Notes under the pieces: model-generated
The model's input: the letters and a program-made list of their open reading frames with translations, nothing else
What the model was told of the DNA's origin: nothing
The model's database searches: none
Shown here: positions 6,889 to 9,021 of the stretch, piece by piece
Numbering within the stretch: the first letter of the stretch is position 1
How the letters are laid out: each line of letters opens with the position of its first letter
Origin: Desulfuromonadales bacterium
GTDB taxonomy: Bacteria > Desulfobacterota > Desulfuromonadia > Desulfuromonadales > UBA2294
DNA length: 9,021 nt
NCBI GenBank assembly: GCA_014859615.1
Contig: JACUTX010000093.1
Location: forward strand, 1 to 9,021
Direction of reading: 5' to 3'
Translations under genes and position numbers: made by a program

Positions 6889-6960
6889 CGCAGAGCCCGT
6901 AGAGCCCGTAGAGCCCGCAGAGAACGCAGAGAACGCAGAGAACGCAGAGAACGCAGAGAA
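6889..6960. repeat. 9-bp minisatellite, eight units
   Basis: Eight contiguous 9-base units: CGCAGAGCC, two CGTAGAGCC, then five identical CGCAGAGAA. The array is continuous with the 201-bp tandem repeat, whose own end carries just two such units (CGCAGAGCC, CGCTGAGAA at 7144-7161 and 7345-7362). So this is a local expansion of a motif already in the longer unit, probably by replication slippage. CGCAGAGAACGCAGAG strings are familiar from intergenic DNA of Geobacter-like and other environmental bacteria (recollection, not checked). Confidence 0.95.
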
Positions 6961-6998
6961 AAACGGGGCCAAGCATAAGAGTCTTCTGCAAAATGATT

Positions 6999-7084
6999 GT
7001 CATCCCCGAAGGCTTTTATCAAAGGATCGATCCGTTTCACCCTTTTAAGTCTGGATTCCCGATCAAAATCGCTTCGGGAATGAC
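6999..7084. repeat. Dispersed palindromic repeat, copy 2
   Basis: GTCATCCCCGAA at the left and TTCGGGAATGAC at the right form the outer stem. The inner part (GGATCGATCC, CTGGATTCCCGATC) differs from copy 1 and pairs less well. The right flank through CTGAATAGTTAC (7102-7113) is shared with copy 1, but the outer left arm GTAACTATTCAG is missing. It lies in the first 201-bp unit. Confidence 0.85.
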
Positions 7085-7199
7085 ACCCTTTTTCGTAGGC
7101 GCTGAATAGTTACCAGAAATCAAAACTTATAATGCCTGTATCTCGCAGAGCCCGCTGAGAAAAACGGGGCCAAGCATAAGAGTCTTCTGCAAAATGATT

Positions 7200-7285
7200 G
7201 TCATCCCCGAAGGCTTTTATCAAAGGATCGATCCGTTTCACCCTTTTAAGTCTGGATTCCCGATCAAAATCGCTTCGGGAATGAC
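7200..7285. repeat. Dispersed palindromic repeat, copy 3
   Basis: Same sequence as copy 2, displaced by exactly 201 bases, so it arose by duplication of the longer unit rather than by separate insertion. Confidence 0.85.
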
Positions 7286-7400
7286 ACCCTTTTTCGTAGG
7301 CGCTGAATAGTTACCAGAAATCAAAACTTATAATGCCTGTATCTCGCAGAGCCCGCTGAGAAAAACGGGGCCAAGCATAAGATCCTTCTGCAAAATGATT

Positions 7401-7477
7401 GTCATCCCCGAATGCTTTTATCGGGGATCCATGGCTTTAAAAGCTGGATTCCCGATCAAAATCGCTTCGGGAATGAC
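7401..7477. repeat. Dispersed palindromic repeat, copy 4
   Basis: This copy has the best inner stem: ATCGGGGATCCA pairs with TGGATTCCCGAT (one mismatch, near 7420-7456), nested in GTCATCCCCGAA/TTCGGGAATGAC. Its middle resembles copy 1 (CCATGGCTTTAAAAGC) more than copies 2 and 3. It begins about 35 bases past the exporter stop, so an exporter transcript reading on would fold into a long hairpin here. That could stabilise or end the RNA, though no T run follows. Confidence 0.85.
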
Positions 7478-7511
7478 ACCCTTTTGCGTAGGCGTGAGAT
7501 GTTTGAAACGT

Positions 7512-8138
7512 CTAGCGCTCGGTCGTAACCAGTTTCAACGCCAAGCCGATAAAGACCGATCCGGTCAACCAGTTCATCCCCTTTTGTAACTGTGTGGAAC
7601 GGTTCAGCCATGCGCCGAGGGATCCGGCCACAAGCGCAATCCCACCAAAGACCAGCAGAGCCGATAATATAAACAGCAGCCCGAGCAGCCCGGTTTGCAG
7701 CGCCACCGAACCGAGGGCCGGGTCGGTGAATTGCGGCAAAAAGGCGAGGAAAAAGATCGAGACCTTCGGGTTGGTGACATTCATGATGATGCCGCGGCTG
7801 TAGAGCTTTTTGTAGCTGAGCCGATTGCTGCGCGCCGCCTCAATTCTGGTCGCCGAGGCGCGAAATATCTGCCAGGCTAGATAGAGCAGGTAACCGGCCC
7901 CCAACAGTTTCAAGGCGGTAAAGGCAACAGCCGACGCCTGAAAAATCACCGCCACGCCGAGGGCGACGCCTAGGGTGTGCACGATCAGGCCGGTGCAAAG
8001 GCCGAGCGTGACAACCAGCCCGGAGGTGCGGCCATGCAGCGCCGATTGGGTGAGGACAAAAATATTGTCCGGCCCCGGCGCCAGGGCGAGGAGCAGCGAG
8101 GCGGCAAAAAAGGTGAGGAGCACTTCAAGCGGAATCAT
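7512..8138 (-). CDS. LysE/RhtB-family amino-acid exporter
   Basis: The 208-residue, strongly hydrophobic inner-membrane protein has about six helical segments (roughly 4-28, 38-64, 68-93, 115-137, 148-175, 185-205). It carries the family signature APGPD at 20-24 and the second conserved stretch NVTNPK at 120-125, followed by FFLAFLPQF. Members such as RhtB, RhtC and LysE export amino acids or analogues using the proton gradient; the substrate here cannot be told. Length is normal for the family. GGAG lies 7 bases before the ATG, inside the 13-base gap after the exonuclease stop, so the two genes are almost certainly co-transcribed. No classic terminator follows; the palindromic repeat begins shortly downstream. 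Confidence 0.95.
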   Translation of the reverse strand: MIPLEVLLTFFAASLLLALAPGPDNIFVLTQSALHGRTSGLVVTLGLCTGLIVHTLGVALGVAVIFQASAVAFTALKLLGAGYLLYLAWQIFRASATRIEAARSNRLSYKKLYSRGIIMNVTNPKVSIFFLAFLPQFTDPALGSVALQTGLLGLLFILSALLVFGGIALVAGSLGAWLNRSTQLQKGMNWLTGSVFIGLALKLVTTER

Positions 8139-8151
8139 GGTTGTTCTCCGG

Positions 8152-8679
8152 TCAGACCGCCAGCGGGAAATTTTTGTGCATAAGCATCTGCCGCCAGATC
8201 TCAGCGGTCACCTTGGCGTCGTCGAGGGCCCGGTGCTGTTGCAGTCCGTCGAAGCTGGCGCCGACATGCCGGGCGACGGTGTCGAGTTTATGGTTTTCGA
8301 GCTGCGGCCAGATCTTGCGGCTGAGCCTTAAAGTGCAGTGCGACCGGTTGGTCAGCCTGAAACCGAGCGCGGCGAATTCAAATTCGAGAAAACGGAGGTC
8401 AAACGGGGCATTGTGTGCGACCAGTGTCGCAGCGCCGATAAAGTCACGAAAATCGGTGAAGACCTGAAAAGGGGACGGCTCCCCCTTGAGCATCCGGTTG
8501 GTGATGCCGTGCACATTGGTCGCCCGCCACGAGATCTCACAGTCGGTGTCGATCAGGCTCTGAAATTCACCGGTGATCTCACTCCCGCTCATGGCGACCG
8601 CCCCGATCTCAATGATGCGGTGACCGGTTTTGGGCGAGAGACCGCTCGTTTCCGTATCAAAAATTACAATATTGTTCAT
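8152..8679 (-). CDS. DnaQ-type (DEDDh) 3'-5' exonuclease
   Basis: The 175-residue protein is a single exonuclease domain of the DNA polymerase III epsilon/PolC type. Metal-binding residues are present: Asp8 and Glu10 (FDTETSG, Exo I), Asp94 (HNAPFD, Exo II), and His149 with Asp154 (HRALDDA, Exo III). The VHGIT motif typical of the family is at 56-60. It should remove nucleotides from 3' ends of DNA or RNA in the cytosol. It is shorter than DnaQ (about 240 residues) and lacks its polymerase-binding tail, so it is a stand-alone relative rather than clearly the replicative proofreader. The ATG at 8679 is chosen because the first beta strand starts there. A GTG 20 codons upstream lies between the -35 and -10 boxes of the promoter. 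The ribosome binding site is weak (AGCAGAG). It is the first gene of an operon with the LysE-family exporter. Confidence 0.92.
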   Translation of the reverse strand: MNNIVIFDTETSGLSPKTGHRIIEIGAVAMSGSEITGEFQSLIDTDCEISWRATNVHGITNRMLKGEPSPFQVFTDFRDFIGAATLVAHNAPFDLRFLEFEFAALGFRLTNRSHCTLRLSRKIWPQLENHKLDTVARHVGASFDGLQQHRALDDAKVTAEIWRQMLMHKNFPLAV

Positions 8680-8716
8680 CTCTGCTTTCGCGCTGGTATT
8701 AAAAAACTGCGGGGTG

Positions 8717-8746
8717 ATTATCGATGACCTTACACTCACATGTCAA
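8717..8746 (-). promoter_or_regulatory. sigma70-type promoter of the exonuclease-exporter operon
   Basis: On the minus strand, a perfect TTGACA (8741-8746) and GATAAT (8717-8722, five of six) are separated by 18 bases. Transcription would start near 8710, leaving a leader of about 30 bases before the ATG at 8679. The position also excludes the upstream GTG at 8739 as the start codon. Confidence 0.6.
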
Positions 8747-8812
8747 TCTCTGATCCGTGCGTCAGGACAACGAGAAAGAAATCTTTACTCGACTGATTGC
8801 ATGGCGTAGTTT

Positions 8813-8838
8813 AGTGGCATCGAATTCGATGCACTTTT
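8813..8838 (+). terminator. Terminator-like hairpin with perfect 16-base palindrome
   Basis: GCATCGAATTCGATGC (8817-8832) is a perfect palindrome with an AATT loop. The stem extends to AGT/ACT with one bulged G and is followed by TTTTT on the plus strand. No gene ends just before it on the plus strand, so it may end antisense or leader transcription, or act as an operator. The T run makes a terminator plausible. Confidence 0.45.
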
Positions 8839-8852
8839 TGGGAGGGGTGGAA

Positions 8853-8975
8853 ATGATCTGTACATTTTGTACGGCAAATTCAAAAAAATCACGCACCGCT
8901 AGGATCGGCATTATGCCGGGTAGCGGTTTTTTTGTGGGAATCTGGCCGGGGGGAGATCTGGCTGAATGTGTGTGA
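8853..8975 (+). CDS. Doubtful 40-residue ORF with a strong ribosome binding site
   Basis: GGAGGGG (8841-8847) lies 5 bases before an ATG that opens a 40-codon frame starting MICTFCTANSKKSRTARIG. There is one CxxC pair (residues 3-6) and no recognisable domain. A strong terminator (8895-8933) lies inside the frame, so most transcripts would stop before the ORF ends. It could be a leader peptide of an attenuator, a chance frame, or the remnant of a gene. I would not call it a gene without conservation. Confidence 0.18.
   Translation: MICTFCTANSKKSRTARIGIMPGSGFFVGIWPGGDLAECV
8895..8933 (+). terminator. Rho-independent terminator
   Basis: ACCGCTA (8895-8901) pairs with TAGCGGT, enclosing a second stem CGGCAT/ATGCCG. 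Seven T follow the last G of the stem on the plus strand (8927-8933). An A run at 8882-8888 gives a T run for the other strand after a short gap, so it may act in both directions. It ends whatever is transcribed rightward from about 8750-8890, or leftward from beyond the window. The stretch 8680-9021 holds no other gene I can support. Confidence 0.75.
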
Positions 8976-8993
8976 CGTGACTACTGAACAATA

Positions 8994-9021
8994 TTGACAG
9001 ATTTATTCAGTACCATGAAAT
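8994..9021 (+). promoter_or_regulatory. Possible promoter pointing out of the right edge
   Basis: A perfect TTGACA (8994-8999) is followed after 16 bases by TGAAAT (9016-9021, four of six to TATAAT). Any gene it serves lies beyond the window. The -10 box touches the window end, so the call rests mostly on the -35 box. Confidence 0.4.

Larger units (their letters stand above)
6961..7495. repeat. 201-bp tandem repeat: two full units and a diverged partial third
   Basis: Units span 6961-7161, 7162-7362 and 7363 to about 7495. Units one and two look identical base for base over 201 bp. Each runs from AAACGGGGCC to CGCTGAGAA and contains the palindromic core GTCATCCCC...GGAATGAC, then GCTGAATAGTTAC and ACTTATAATGCC. 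The third unit matches at first, then differs in the middle of its palindrome (TCGGGGATCCATGG instead of TCAAAGGATCGATCC) and breaks off after GTAGGCG. A partial earlier match, CTTATAAAGCC to CGCAGAGCCCG (about 6871-6900), lies left of unit one. The stretch 6827-7511 holds no gene. It separates the small gene at 6602 from the exporter at 7512. Confidence 0.95.

Noticed and set aside
6889..7495. CRISPR array
   Set aside because: The repeats are contiguous 9-bp and 201-bp tandem units without unique spacers, and no cas genes are present.
7395..7589. Plus-strand open frame across the third repeat unit and the end of the exporter gene
   Set aside because: It reads through repeat DNA and the antisense of the exporter, without homology or a convincing start.
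8804..8838. tRNA-like wording (GGCGTAGTTTAGTGG followed by GAATTCGATGC)
   Set aside because: It looks like a D-arm next to a T-arm, but there is no room for an anticodon arm and no 7-bp acceptor stem; the palindrome followed by T5 explains the structure better.
9004..9013. TATTCAGTAC near the right edge, identical to 144-153 in the left repeat copy
   Set aside because: Ten bases shared at the window end, with no GTCATCCCC core visible, is too little to call another repeat copy.

Overview
The window reads as a chromosomal stretch of a Gram-negative bacterium. The protein style, the envelope-stress genes and the two kinds of intergenic repeat (a GTCATCCCCGAA...TTCGGGAATGAC palindrome and CGCAGAGAA minisatellites) suggest a Desulfuromonadales/Geobacter-like lineage of the former Deltaproteobacteria. 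That placement is an inference from memory of such genomes, not a measured match.

Left part (1-3136). The first codons of a response regulator run off the left edge on the minus strand. A dispersed palindromic repeat with extra outer inverted repeats follows. Next comes a Cpx-type envelope-stress module: a Spy/CpxP-like periplasmic chaperone (minus strand, with a strong terminator) is divergent from a CpxR-like response regulator and a CpxA-like sensor kinase, whose reading frames overlap by one base. The divergent intergenic region holds an exact GTAAA-N5-GTAAA site, the CpxR box known from enterobacteria. The layout is that of E. coli cpxP/cpxRA: the kinase senses envelope misfolding, the regulator binds the shared region, and the small chaperone is the expected output and feedback partner.

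Middle part (3137-6826). A 77-residue uncharacterised protein lies on the minus strand. A large membrane sensor kinase (922 residues; two periplasmic amino-acid-binding-type domains, one membrane segment, PAS, HisKA, HATPase) lies on the plus strand with no partner regulator beside it. A 74-residue uncharacterised protein lies on the minus strand, convergent with the kinase.

Repeat island (6827-7511). This gene-free stretch holds eight units of a 9-bp minisatellite, then two apparently identical 201-bp units and a partial, diverged third. Each 201-bp unit carries one copy of the same palindromic element seen near the left end.

Right part (7512-9021). A DnaQ-type 3'-5' exonuclease and a LysE/RhtB-family exporter form a probable two-gene minus-strand operon behind a good sigma70-type promoter. 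The last 340 bases carry no convincing gene. They hold two terminator-like hairpins on the plus strand, a doubtful short ORF with a strong ribosome binding site between them, and a TTGACA promoter pointing out of the window.

I see no evidence for a wholly new system. The most informative points are the Cpx module with its conserved operator, the orphan double-binding-domain kinase, the repeat island, and the possible attenuator or small RNA at the right end.
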